Origin: Thiohalocapsa sp963698775
GTDB taxonomy: Bacteria; Pseudomonadota; Gammaproteobacteria; Chromatiales; Chromatiaceae
Direction: 5' to 3'
DNA length: 64,000 nucleotides
NCBI GenBank assembly: GCA_963698775.1
Contig: CAVOSE010000038.1
Span: forward strand, 23,008 to 87,007
Under the pieces are notes generated by a model. That model was given only the letters and a program-made list of their open reading frames with translations. It did no database searches and was not told the DNA's origin. Numbering within the stretch: the stretch's first letter is position 1; each line of letters opens with the position of its first letter. Below are positions 43,524 through 53,290 of this stretch, in pieces. A program made the position numbers and the translations under genes.

Positions 43524-44816
43524 ATGCACTGCAACCAATGTGAACAGACTTTTCGTGAAACCGCCTGCGTCAACGCCGTGGGTGTGTGCGGCAAGGATGA
43601 AGACGTCCAGTCCCTGCAGGAGACCCTGCTCTACGGGCTCAAGGGCATGGCCGCCTACGCCGCCCACGCCCGGCGCCTCGGTAAGCACGATGAGCAGGTC
43701 TCGGCCTTCATCGAGGAGGCCCTGTTCGCGACCATGACCAACGTCAATTTCGACATGCAGACCCTGCTCGGCTTCTGTCTCAAGTGCGGCGAGATGAATC
43801 TGCGCGTGATGCAACTGCTCGACGAGGGACACATCGAGCGCTTCGGTAAGCCGGCGCCGACCAAGGTGACCGAAGGCACCAAGGCCGGCCCCGGCATCCT
43901 GGTCACCGGGCACGACCTGTTGGACCTATGGCACCTGCTGCAACAGGTCGAGGGCACCGATATCAACGTCTACACCCACGGCGAGATGTTGCCGGCGCAC
44001 ATGTACGCGAAGTTCCAGGCACATCCGAACCTCGCCGGTCACTACGGTAGCGCTTGGCAGGAGCAGAGGAAGGAATTCGCCGCGTTTCCGGGGCCGGTGG
44101 TGGGCACGACCAACTGCGTGCTGATCCCGCCGGAGAGCTACAAGGGCCGGCTGTTCACCACCAATGCGGTGGCGGTGCCGGACGGACAGCACATCGAGGA
44201 CGGCGACTTCTCCCCGGTGATCGCCGCGGTGCGCGAGTGCGAGCCCTGCGTCGACCGGGTCACCGGCGAGTCAACGGTCGGCTTCCATCGCACCGTGCTG
44301 CTGGACCAGGCGCAGACTATCGTCGACGCGGTCAAGGCCGGCCAGATCAGTCGCTTCTTCGTCATCGGCGGCTGCGATGGTGCCGAGAAGGGTCGCAACT
44401 ACTTCACCGACTACGCCCTGGCGACCCCGCCGGACTCCTTTATTCTGACCCTCGGCTGCGGCAAGTTCCGCATCCGCGAGCACGACTATGGCGAGCACCT
44501 GGGCCTGCCGCGCCTGATGGATATGGGCCAATGCAACGACGCCTACGGCGCCATTGCGGTCGCCGTGGCGCTGGCCGAGGCGTTCGAGTGCAGCGTCAAC
44601 GATCTGCCGCTGACGCTCGTGATCAGCTGGTTCGAGCAAAAGGCCGTCGCGGTGCTGCTGACCCTGCTGCACCTGGGCGTCAAGGGCATCACCCTGGGCC
44701 CGAAGCCGCCGGCCTTTATCAGCCCCAACGTGTTCAAGATCTTGCAGGATACCTACGACCTACGTCTGACCGGCAACGATGCCGCAGCGGACCTGCGGGT
44801 CGCGGTCGGCGCCTGA
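43524..44816 (+). CDS. hcp: Hybrid cluster protein (hydroxylamine reductase)
   Basis: A protein of 430 residues, shorter than the 550-residue E. coli enzyme, as in variants lacking part of the helical domain. The N-terminal cluster cysteines are C3, C6, C15 and C22 (MHCNQCEQTF and following). Hybrid-cluster ligands lie in FVIGGCDGAEKGRNYF, LTLGCGKFR and LMDMGQCNDAYG, with the late GVKGITLGPKPPAF. Hcp reduces hydroxylamine in vitro and acts as an NO reductase or nitrosylase in vivo. The ATG at 43524 follows GAGG. Regulation by the upstream FNR/DNR box is likely. No hcr reductase gene is adjacent. Confidence 0.95.
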   Translation: MHCNQCEQTFRETACVNAVGVCGKDEDVQSLQETLLYGLKGMAAYAAHARRLGKHDEQVSAFIEEALFATMTNVNFDMQTLLGFCLKCGEMNLRVMQLLDEGHIERFGKPAPTKVTEGTKAGPGILVTGHDLLDLWHLLQQVEGTDINVYTHGEMLPAHMYAKFQAHPNLAGHYGSAWQEQRKEFAAFPGPVVGTTNCVLIPPESYKGRLFTTNAVAVPDGQHIEDGDFSPVIAAVRECEPCVDRVTGESTVGFHRTVLLDQAQTIVDAVKAGQISRFFVIGGCDGAEKGRNYFTDYALATPPDSFILTLGCGKFRIREHDYGEHLGLPRLMDMGQCNDAYGAIAVAVALAEAFECSVNDLPLTLVISWFEQKAVAVLLTLLHLGVKGITLGPKPPAFISPNVFKILQDTYDLRLTGNDAAADLRVAVGA

Positions 44817-45009
44817 TCGGGCGGGTCGGGCCTCGCTGCGCGAGACGCGGCTTTGGAGCGCCGGAACGATCGGTCGACAAGGACGACAACGACGAGCGCA
44901 GATCCTGTAGATACAAGGGCGGATAAGCGCAGCGCATCCGCCGCCGGGCTAAATTGTTACTCAGGAAGCTCATCCAGCGGATCAAGCGTCCATGAAGCAA
45001 AAATTCTTC

Positions 45010-45043
45010 GCCATCCCCGCCATCCCCGCCATCCCCGCCATCG
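45010..45043 (+). repeat. Nine-base tandem repeat (CCCGCCATC)
   Basis: About three and a half exact copies of a 9-base unit CCCGCCATC in a row, immediately 5' of the sulfatase-modifying-type fragment. In one plus frame it encodes Ile-Pro-Ala repeats. Unit-length variation would not shift frame. Confidence 0.75.
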
Positions 45044-45056
45044 CGCCGCAGGCCGC

Positions 45057-45191
45057 GAGCGCGTGCTCCGTGGTGGCAACTGGTACAGCAACGCCCGGTG
45101 GTGCCGGTCGGCGAACCGCTACGCCAACGAGCCAGGCTACCGCGACCAGCGCTTCGGCTTCCGTCTTGCCCGAGGGCCTTCCCCCAGGTAG
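45057..45191 (+). pseudogene. FGE-sulfatase/C-type-lectin C-terminus, resembles a DGR variable region
   Basis: The frame reads RVLRGGNWYSNARWCRSANR followed by YANEPGYRDQRFGFRLARG and a stop at 45189. This is the C-terminal end of formylglycine-generating-enzyme-like (SUMF1) domains and of diversity-generating-retroelement target proteins, whose consensus has Asn at the variable sites. At those sites the codons here are TAC, AGC, AAC, TAC, GCC, AAC, TAC, GAC and CGC, that is NNC, as expected if AAC template codons had been changed at their adenines. TGG at one site does not fit. No N-terminal domain, reverse transcriptase or template is in the window. Confidence 0.6.
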
Positions 45192-45343
45192 GCAAGCAAG
45201 GCAGGAGGCGCGGGCTCGGCAGGCGTGGCTGCCGGCGCCGGAGCGCCGGCGGCTGCGCCTGCCGTGCCTGCGCCGGGGCCGGTCGGCAGCTACCAGCACG
45301 GCGATGCCTCAGACCGACGAGCGCTCGGCGCCCGCTTTGCCCT

Positions 45344-45447
45344 GGTCGCGAAGCTTCAGCTTCGCGACCCCCGCGGCGAAGCTCCAGCTTCTCTGGTTAC
45401 GAAGCTCCAGCTTCGTAACCCCGCCCGGAAGCTCCAGCTTCGAGAGA
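45344..45447. repeat. Cluster of four GAAGCTCCAGCTTC palindromes
   Basis: Four palindromic units of about 20-26 bases follow one another. They include GGTCGCGAAGCTTCAGCTTC (start 45344), GCGAAGCTCCAGCTTC (45376), GGTTACGAAGCTCCAGCTTC (45395) and GGAAGCTCCAGCTTCGAG (45428). Two more, one damaged, lie at 46229-46272. The cores are nearly the same and the outer stem bases differ in compensating pairs (GGTCGCG/CGCGACC; GGTTACG/CGTAACC). Confidence 0.75.
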
Positions 45448-45625
45448 CAGTCCCGCCGGTTGCTCTCTGGCGATTGACGCCAACTGCTAGCGGGACGGGG
45501 TTTGCCTTCGAGCAGGGCCACTCGGCCATCGATTTGGCCGAAACCTGCGTATCGCGAACTTGACGGCAAGCTCGGGCAGCGGATAGCGTTGCGACCAATA
45601 TCCTATGCCTATTGCAAGAGACGAC

Positions 45626-46078
45626 ATGCAGGCCAAGCACGACATCTACGAGACGGACTACGCCGCCTGGATTGAGGGTCAAGTGGCCTTGCTTCGCCAA
45701 GGCAAGTTCCATGATCTCGATACGGCTCACCTGGTTGAGGAACTGGAGGCGATGGGAAGAAGGGAACGCAATGAGCTTGTCAGCCGCCTCATCATTCTCA
45801 TCGCGCACCTGCTCAAGTGGCGGTATCAGCCTGAGCATCGCACGTCGAGCTGGCGTGGGTCGATTGTTGAGCAGCGTGTTCAGCTCCTTCGTGAGTTTCG
45901 CCTGAGTCCAAGTTTGAAACCGTTTTTCGCGGAAGCCGTCCAGTTGGCTTATCCCGATGCCCTGCGGATCGCAACCAAAGAAACCGGTCTCCAGGCGGTT
46001 GTCTTCCCGGCGGAATGTCCCTTCCACGAGCCCGAGCTACTTGATGAGGATTATTGGCCGGATGCGCCCCCGACCTGA
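45626..46078 (+). CDS. DUF29 family protein
   Basis: A 150-residue soluble protein beginning MQAKHDIYETDYAAWIEGQV with DTAHLVEELEAMGRRERNEL, LKWRYQPEHRTSSWRGSI and FPAECPFHEPELLDEDYWP, the standard blocks of DUF29. This helical family is expanded in cyanobacteria and purple sulfur bacteria. Function is unknown. An ATG at 45605 would add seven residues. The gene is isolated between repeat-rich spacers. Confidence 0.88.
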   Translation: MQAKHDIYETDYAAWIEGQVALLRQGKFHDLDTAHLVEELEAMGRRERNELVSRLIILIAHLLKWRYQPEHRTSSWRGSIVEQRVQLLREFRLSPSLKPFFAEAVQLAYPDALRIATKETGLQAVVFPAECPFHEPELLDEDYWPDAPPT

Positions 46079-46224
46079 TGGACCCTGAACCCAAGAACGG
46101 CGCACGGGGTTGCGACATCCGAGCTCGGCGCCAGGACAATAGGTACGGTGGGTGTGCTCTGCCGACGCACGCGCTGGGCCCGATCGCTGAATGGGCGCGA
46201 TCTCTGAACAAGGTCCGCCCTCCG

Positions 46225-46304
46225 CGACGAAGCTCCAGCTTCTCTGGCTACGAAGCTCCCTAGCTGGACTGGGCTAGCGGGACGGGGTTCGTAACCCCGT
46301 CCCG
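46225..46304. repeat. Palindrome cluster after DUF29 gene
   Basis: ACGAAGCTCCAGCTTCTCTG, a damaged second unit (ACGAAGCTCCCTAGCTGGAC) and the perfect hairpin GGGACGGGGTT/AACCCCGTCCC at 46280-46304. The string GCTAGCGGGACGGGGTT is shared with 45487-45504, so this belongs to the same repeat family as 45344-45447. The rest of 46079-46531 has no gene. Confidence 0.6.
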
Positions 46305-46531
46305 AACGTTTCAAGGCTCGCGAAAGCGACCATCCGTGGCGCCGTTGTCCTTCCCGTCCTTGCCGTTGTTGTGGTCGTTGGCTAAGACCGCCAGTCGAAG
46401 CGGATCGCAGCGTGCGTGCCGGTAGTCGAGAACGCCGCCAAACCGCCAGCCAATGCGTCAACGACGGATTGGTATACTCCGCGGCTGAATCTTGGCGGGA
46501 CGCAGTTATGGCGGCGGGATCTTGATTACCG

Positions 46532-47209
46532 ATGATGCCTACTGACTTAAGACGGGCGCCGCTGTTGGCTGCTCTGAGCGATGCGCAGTTGCAGCGGGTC
46601 ATCGCCCATGCGACGACCTTGGCGCTTGATGAGGCGGAGTGGTTGTTCAGTCAGGATGATCCGGCCACTCGGTTCTTTTTTGTGCAGTCAGGGCAGATGC
46701 GGTTGTTCCGGCTGTCGCCGGACGGCGATGAGAAGGTCATCGAGTTCATCGGTGCGGGGCAGACCTTCGCCGAGGCGCTGTTGTTCATGGGCACCGGACG
46801 CTATCCGGTGTGCGCGGCGGCCTTGAGCCCGGCGCGGTTGGTCGCGATCGACGCGGCGGACTTTGCCGCAATGTTGCGTGAGTCACCGGAGACCTGTTTC
46901 GCGCTGCTTGGCGACCTGAGCCGGCGGTTGCATGCGCTGATCGCCGAGATCGACAGTCTGACGCTGGTCTCCGCCACCGCCCGCGTGGCCCGTTGGCTGC
47001 TGGCGCGGTTGCCGGCTGACCAGGGCGCAATGGCTCTGGACGTGCGCAAGTCGGTGCTGGCCTCACGACTGTCGATCCAACCGGAGACCTGGTCGCGCAT
47101 CACCCGGCGCTTGGCGGAGAACGGCGTGATTGCCGTCGACGGGCAGCGCATCCGGCTCTTGGATCGCGCGGCGTTGCAGGCGCTGGCGGATGAGGTCGAT
47201 TCCTCGTAG
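46532..47209 (+). CDS. Crp/Fnr-family regulator (DNR/NnrR-like)
   Basis: A protein of 225 residues. The N-terminal cyclic-nucleotide-binding-like barrel shows LFSQDDPATRFFFVQSGQMR and FAEALLFMGTGRYPVCAAAL. A dimerisation helix follows, then a winged helix-turn-helix (VRKSVLASRLSIQPETWSRI) with an E-x2-S-R recognition helix that reads TTGAT half-sites. It lacks the N-terminal cysteine cluster of FNR, so it is more likely a heme-type NO sensor of the DNR group than an oxygen sensor. It lies 3 kb from the two TTGAT-N4 boxes at hcp. Start ATG 46532, with another ATG 3 bases on. Confidence 0.87.
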   Translation: MMPTDLRRAPLLAALSDAQLQRVIAHATTLALDEAEWLFSQDDPATRFFFVQSGQMRLFRLSPDGDEKVIEFIGAGQTFAEALLFMGTGRYPVCAAALSPARLVAIDAADFAAMLRESPETCFALLGDLSRRLHALIAEIDSLTLVSATARVARWLLARLPADQGAMALDVRKSVLASRLSIQPETWSRITRRLAENGVIAVDGQRIRLLDRAALQALADEVDSS

Positions 47210-47273
47210 ACCGGCGGCTTGGGCTAGACTGAGGCGGAACGCAAACCGTCCACGAGCGAGCCCCGATCCGACC

Positions 47274-50200
47274 ATGTGCTATCTCTGCTATCGCCTGTTG
47301 CGACTCGTCGTGCTGCCGCTGTTGGCCCTGATCGGGCCGATCGCGTCCTGGGCGGACGAGGCGCAGCCCCCGCGCCGATTGGTGATCATCGACGGTGCCG
47401 ATTTCTTCGGGCTGGACTACGACACGTTGCAGGACGTGACGCAGGCGCAGTGCGAGCAGGCCTGTCTGGGCGATACCCGCTGCGGCGCCTTCACCTTCAA
47501 TCGCAACGCGGGTTGGTGCTTTCTGAAGCGCGGCCATGGTCAGTTGCGTGCCTTCGATGGCGCGGTCTCGGGGCGCATCGTCACCGGCGCGCCGGATGCC
47601 GCGGACGCGCTGGCCATGCGGCGTTCCGAGCTGGCGTTCCTGCCCAGCGGCTATCGCGACGAGGCCGACGGGCTGCGCGAGCGCGTCGCCGCGGCCGGGG
47701 ATCGGCTTCGACGGCAGCTTCGATCAGATCGTCGCCGATGCCCGCGCCGCGTCGCTGGCGGGTAATCCATTGCGCGCCGGCGCGCTGTACCGGGTCGCGC
47801 TGCGGTTGGCGCCGGACGATCCAGGCCTGTGGTTGCGCCTGGCCGATGCCGCGTTGGCGGTGGACGGCAACGACTGGAAAGTGCGCCAGCGTGCGCAAGA
47901 GGAGGCGACCGGCGCTGCCGTGAACGCCTATCTTCAGTCCAGCACCGTGCAGCAGCGCGCGACGGCACTGGCGACGCTGGGCCGCTCGCTGGAGCGGCGC
48001 GATGCCTGGCGTCCGGCGATCCGCGCCGAGCGCGCGTCGCTGGCGCTGGTGGACGACGCCCGGCTGCGCGCGCATCTGGACGAACTGGTCGCCGAGCACG
48101 GCTTTCGCGTGGTCGACCACAGCATCTCGTCGGATGCGCGCGACCCGCGTATCTGCGTCAAGTTCTCGGACCCGCTGGCGCGGGACGGCGCGAACCTGGC
48201 GGACTTCATCCAGCTCGATCGCAACGACCTGGCCATCGAGCCCGAGGCCGAGCAGATCTGCATCGACGGCGTGCGCCACGGCGAACGCTATCGCATCGTC
48301 GTGCGCGCGGGTCTGCCCGCCAACGACGGCGAGCGTCTGGCGAAGGCGGTGGAGCTGGAGGTCTATGTGCGCGACCGCTCCGCCGCGGTCCGTTTTCCGG
48401 GTCGCGCCTACGTGCTGCCCCGCGGTGGCGATGCGGCGCTGCCGATGGTCACCGTCAACACCGAACGCGTGGAGGCCGAGCTGTATCGCATCGGCGATCG
48501 CGCCCTCGGTGGCTACGTCGCCGACGAACAACTGCTGAAGCAACTGTCGCAGTACGACGCCGCCAATATCGCCGAGCGCCGCGGCGAGCGGCTCTGGCAG
48601 GGCCAGGTCGAGGTCCGCTCCGAGCTCAATCGCGAGGTGACCACGGCGGTGCCGGTGGGGGCCTTGCTGGGCGACGCCGGGGTTGAATCCGGTGCTGGTG
48701 CTGGCTCGGGTTCTAAACCGGCCGGCATCGGCCCCGGCGTCTACGTGCTGACGGCAAGGCCGCGGGATGTCGACGAGGATGACGCGCTGGCCACGCAATG
48801 GTTCGTCGTCTCGGACCTAGGGCTGACCGCGCTGGACGGCAACGACGGCCTGCACGCGCTGGTGCGTTCGCTGACCAGCGCCGGCCCGGTCGCCGACGTG
48901 CGCCTGCGGCTGGTGGCGCTGAACGAGCAGGTGCTCGGCGAGGCGGTGACCGATGCGCAGGGCTATGCCCGCTTCGCGCCGGGCCTGCTGCGCGGCAGCG
49001 GCGGCAACGCGCCGGCTTTGCTGACCGCGGAGACCGCCGACGGCGACTACGGCTTTCTGGATCTCAAGGCGAGCCCGTTCGACCTCAGCGATCGCGGCGT
49101 CGACGGCCGCCCGGCACCGAAGCCGCTGGATGTCTATCTGGTCAGCGAGCGCGGCATCTATCGCCCCGGCGAATCGGTGGCGCTGACCGCGCTGGTGCGC
49201 GATGCCAAGGCCGATGCCGTCGCTGGCGTGCCGCTGACCTTCGTCGTGAAGCGGCCCGATGGCGTCGAGTTCCTGCGCCTACAGGTGCCGGATCAGGGTC
49301 TCGGCGGGCACGGCCTCGACCTGCCGCTGCTGGCCGATGCCATGCGCGGCACCTGGCAGGTGCAGGTCTATGCCGACCCGAAGGGCGAGGTGCTGGCGCA
49401 GTTGCCGTTCCTGGTGGAAGACTTCGAGCCGGAGCGCCTCGACTTCTCGCTGAAGAGCACCGCCGATGTGCTCGACCCGGCCGATCCGCCCGCCATCAAT
49501 GTCGATGCACGCTTTCTGTACGGCGCACCGGCGGCGAAGTTGTCGGTGGAGGGCACGCTGCGGGTCGAACCGGCGGACGGGCTCGCGGCCTGGCCGGGTT
49601 GGCGCTTCGGGCTGGTCGATGAGGAGATCCAGCCCGTCAGCCAGCCGATCCCGAGTGCCGAGACCGATGCCCAAGGCCGCGCGCGCCTGGGTCTGACGCT
49701 GCCCGATCAGGCAACCCCGAGCCAGCCGCTGCGGGCCAAGATCGACGTGCGCGTCATCGACGGCAGCGGTCGACCGGTGGAGCGCGATCTGACCCTGCCG
49801 ATCGCCGATCGCCGGGTGCGCATCGGCATCCGCCCGCTGTTCGAGGATGCGGTCGAGGAGGGCGGCAACGCCGGTTTCGAGGTCATTGCGCTGGATGCGG
49901 CCGGCGAGCGCCCATCGCGCTGCCCGGGCTGCGCTGGACGCTGTCGCGGGTGCAGACCTCGTATCAGTGGTACCAGACCGACGGCGACTGGAAATTTCAG
50001 CCCATCGTCAGCCGTGCGCGGGTCGCCAGCGGTGAGCTGGACCTAACGCGCCGACGATCCGATCGAATCGGCGAATCGCATCGAGGCCCGCGTCGACTGG
50101 GGCGGCTATCAGTTGGAGGTCGCAGCCGTCGAGACGGATGCGGGCCTTGGCGCCACCGGCGTCGTCCCCGCCAGCGTCGGTTTCGAGGCCGGCTGGTATG

Positions 50201-52931
50201 TCGCACCCAAGGCCTTCGACACGCCGGATGCGCTCAAGGTCTCGCTGGACAAGGCCGAGTATCGCATCGGCGAGACCGCCCGCGTGCGTCTGGAACCGCG
50301 CTTTCCGGGGCTGGCGCTGGTGATGGTGGTCGACGACGGCATCGTCGCGATGCAGCCGGTCGAGGTACCGGAGGCCGGCGCCACCGTGGAACTGCCGGTC
50401 ACCGCGGACTGGGGGCCGGGCGCCTACATCACCGCGGTGCTCTATCGCGGCATGGACCTGGCCGCCCGGCGCATGCCCAAGCGCGCCATCGGCCTGCAAT
50501 GGGCCGGCGTCGACCCCGAGCAGCGACGGCTGGACCTGAGGCTTGAGGTCGCCGACCGCGGCAAGCCGCGCGAGCCGCTGCAGATCGGCGTCGACATCGG
50601 CAACCTGCCCGCTGGCAGCGAGGCCTTCGTCACCGTCGCCGCGGTGGATATCGGCATCCTCAATCTGACCCGTTTCGATGCCTGGGCGCCGGACGCCTGG
50701 TACTTCGGCCAGCGCCGACTCGGGCTCGCCGTCCGCGACCTGTACGGGCGGCTCATCGACCGCATGCAGGGCGAGCCCGGCCGCCTGCGCACCGGCGGCG
50801 ACAGCGGCCCGCAGATGCAGTTCGACGGCCCGCCGCCGAGCGAGGCGTTGGTCGCCTTCCATTCCGGCATCCTGCGCGTCGACGATCAGGGCCGCGCGAC
50901 GGTCGCATTCGACCTGCCGGACTTCAACGGCAGCGTGCGCGTCATGGCCATGGCCTGGTCCGCGGACGGCGTCGGCCATGCCGCGGACGATGTGCTGGTG
51001 CGCGACCCGGTGGTGATCTCGGCGGCGATGCCGCGCTTCCTGGCCCCCGGCGACCGCTCCCGCATCCTGCTGGAACTGGCCCATGTCGAAGGCCCGGCCG
51101 GGCAGATGGAGGTCGCGCTGACCAGCAACGGCAACGGGCTCGTCATCGACAACGACGGCACGCCGATGCCGGTGGATGTGCCCGACGGCGGACGCGTGCA
51201 AGTCAGCCTGCCGGTCCAGGCCACCGCCGTCGGTGACAACGAACTCCAAATCACCTTGGTCACGCCGGACGGCCTCGAATTGACCAAGACCCTGGTGCTC
51301 GGCGTGCGCAACCTGGAGCCGCCGGTCTTTGAGACCACCGCGACCCTGCTCGAGCCCGGCGGCGCCGCATTGACCCTCGACAGCGGCCTGCTCGACGCGG
51401 GCGGCGGTTTCATCCCCAACGTCGATTTCACCCCCGGCAGCGGCGCCTGGCTGGTCTCCATCAGCGGCGCCGGCGCCATCGACGTACCGGGCGTGCTGCA
51501 GGCGCTGGACCGCTATCCCTACGGCTGCGCCGAGCAGCTCACCAGCCGGGCGCTGCCGTTGCTGTATCTGGATCGGGTCGCCGTGTCGGCAGGGCTTGCC
51601 TCCGATCCGGCGCGCGACCGATGCCGACGATGCCGAGGTGGAAAAACGCATCGACGACGCCATCGGCCAGCGTGCTCGGGAACCAGTCCTCCCGCGGCGG
51701 CTTCGGCCTCTGGGGACCGGGCGACAGCGACCTCTGGCTGGACGCCTACGTCACGGACTTCCTGACCCGCGCCCGCGAGCAGGGCCACGCGGTGCAGCAG
51801 ACCGCCTTCGAGCTGGCGCTGGACAACCTGCGCAATCAGCTCGGCTATGCCGCGGACTTCAAGCACGGCGGCGAGGGCGTCGCCTATGCGCTGTACGTGC
51901 TCGCCCGCAACGGCCGTGTCGCCATCGGCGACCTGCGCTGGAACCTGGAGACCCGGCTCGACGCCTTCGCCACGCCGATGGCCCGCGCCCAACTCGGCGC
52001 CGCGCTGGCGCTCTACGGCGAGCGCGAACGCGCCGCGACCGCCATGCGCTCGGCGCTGGCGCTGTGGCAAGCAACGCCCGCGAGCAACGCCGACGGCTGG
52101 CGCGCCGACTACGGCTCCCCGGTCCGCGACGGGGCCGCACTGCTGACCCTGGTCGCCGAGACCGACCCGACCGCCATCGACCTCGCCGACCTGGCTCAGC
52201 GCCTGGAGCAGGCATGGAGCCAGACCGACTACGCCAGCACCCAAGACCAGGCCTGGATGCTGCTCGCCGCCCACGCGCTGATGGACGGCGCCGCCAAACC
52301 GCGGCTCAGCATCGACGGCAGCCCGCACGACGGCCCCTACTATCGCCGTCTCGACGAGGTCGACCTGGCCGCGGCGGCGCTGCGCATCGCCAACGCTGGC
52401 GACCGCCCGGTCACCGCCATGGTCACCGCCACCGGCATACCGCTGAACCCGCCCCCCGCGGGCGGTAACGGCTACGTCATCGAACGCGCCTACTACGACC
52501 TCGAAGGTCGCGGTGTCAACCCGTCACGGGTCGAGCAGGGCGCCCGCCTGGTCGTGCTGCTCAGCATTCGCGCCGACGCCCCCGAGGCCGCACGCCTCAT
52601 CATTGACGACCCGCTACCCGCCGGCTTCGAGATCGACAACCCCAACCTGCTCAACGCCGGCGCCATCGACGGCCTGCCCTGGCTCAACGTCGTCGACGAA
52701 CCCGCCCACGTCGCCTTCCGCGCCGAACGCTTCGTCGCCGCGCTGGAACGCGGCAGCCGCGACCCGACCCGATTCCAACTCGCCTACGTGGTGCGCGCCG
52801 TCTCGCCCGGCAGCTTCGTGCACCCGGCCGCGACGGTGGCGGACATGTACCGCCCGGCACGGCGGGCGCGGACTGAATCCGCGAGGGTTGCTGTCGTTGA
52901 ACCGGATCATTCGGAGAGTGGGCGCCAGTGA
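47274..52931 (+). pseudogene. Alpha-2-macroglobulin family protein with PAN domain, five frameshifts
   Basis: About 1,880 codons in five reading-frame switches. From ATG 47274 come a signal peptide (LVVLPLLALIGPIASWADEA) and a PAN/apple-like domain (QCEQACLGDTRCGAFTFN). Macroglobulin domains follow, including VYLVSERGIYRPGESVALTA, then the bait region, and the thioester domain with YPYGCAEQLTSR (CxEQ motif near 51520-51540). The end is at 52931. The frame changes near 47690 (GGGG run), 49908, 50044, 51612 and 51668, each explained by one base. Between them the frames are clean. If functional it would be a periplasmic protease trap. The penicillin-binding protein 1C gene that usually accompanies this family is absent. 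Confidence 0.85.
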
Positions 52932-52997
52932 TGCGCTGATCACGTATCCGTTCAGGCCTCCCGTCCAAATCGCCCGATCGCGATGGGCTTCGTTGCC

Positions 52998-53123
52998 CTG
53001 CCCGTCCTAGATTGGTTGGGGGCGTAAAATGTTTGCAGATGAGTCAAGTTTGGATGCGGCATCGGACTAGCGAGGCCCATCGAATGGTCACGACTCGTCG
53101 GTCTGAGGCGAAGCCTCGCTAGG
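52998..53123 (-). repeat. Dispersed repeat family A, copy 2 (inverted, without the hexamer tract)
   Basis: On the minus strand: TAGCGAGGCTTCGCCTCAGA, GACGAGTCGTGACCATTCG, then directly AGTCCGATGCCGCATCC, CTTGACTCATCTGCAAACAT and CAATCTAGGACGGGCAG. Both arms match copies 1, 3 and 4, but the central GGTATC/CCGATT segment is missing, so this is an internally deleted derivative. The region 52932-53290 holds nothing else that is recognisable. Confidence 0.8.
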
Positions 53124-53290
53124 CAGGCATTATTCGTCCTTGGTGCAACCGGATGCCGTCGTCCCACGGCAGGCTTAGCATCGGCCGTTATACTGAGTAG
53201 CGATGTCGGCGGGGACTTGAGGGTAGGACAGGCGCCGCCGTGCTGTCGGTCTGTCCTTCGTACTGAGACAAGATGCGGGAGGCTCTCAAC

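Noticed and set aside
44734..45195. Minus-strand frame across the end of hcp and the 9-base repeats
   Set aside because: It has Gly-Asp repeats caused by the 9-base tandem unit and no start context. The plus-strand FGE-like frame is better supported.
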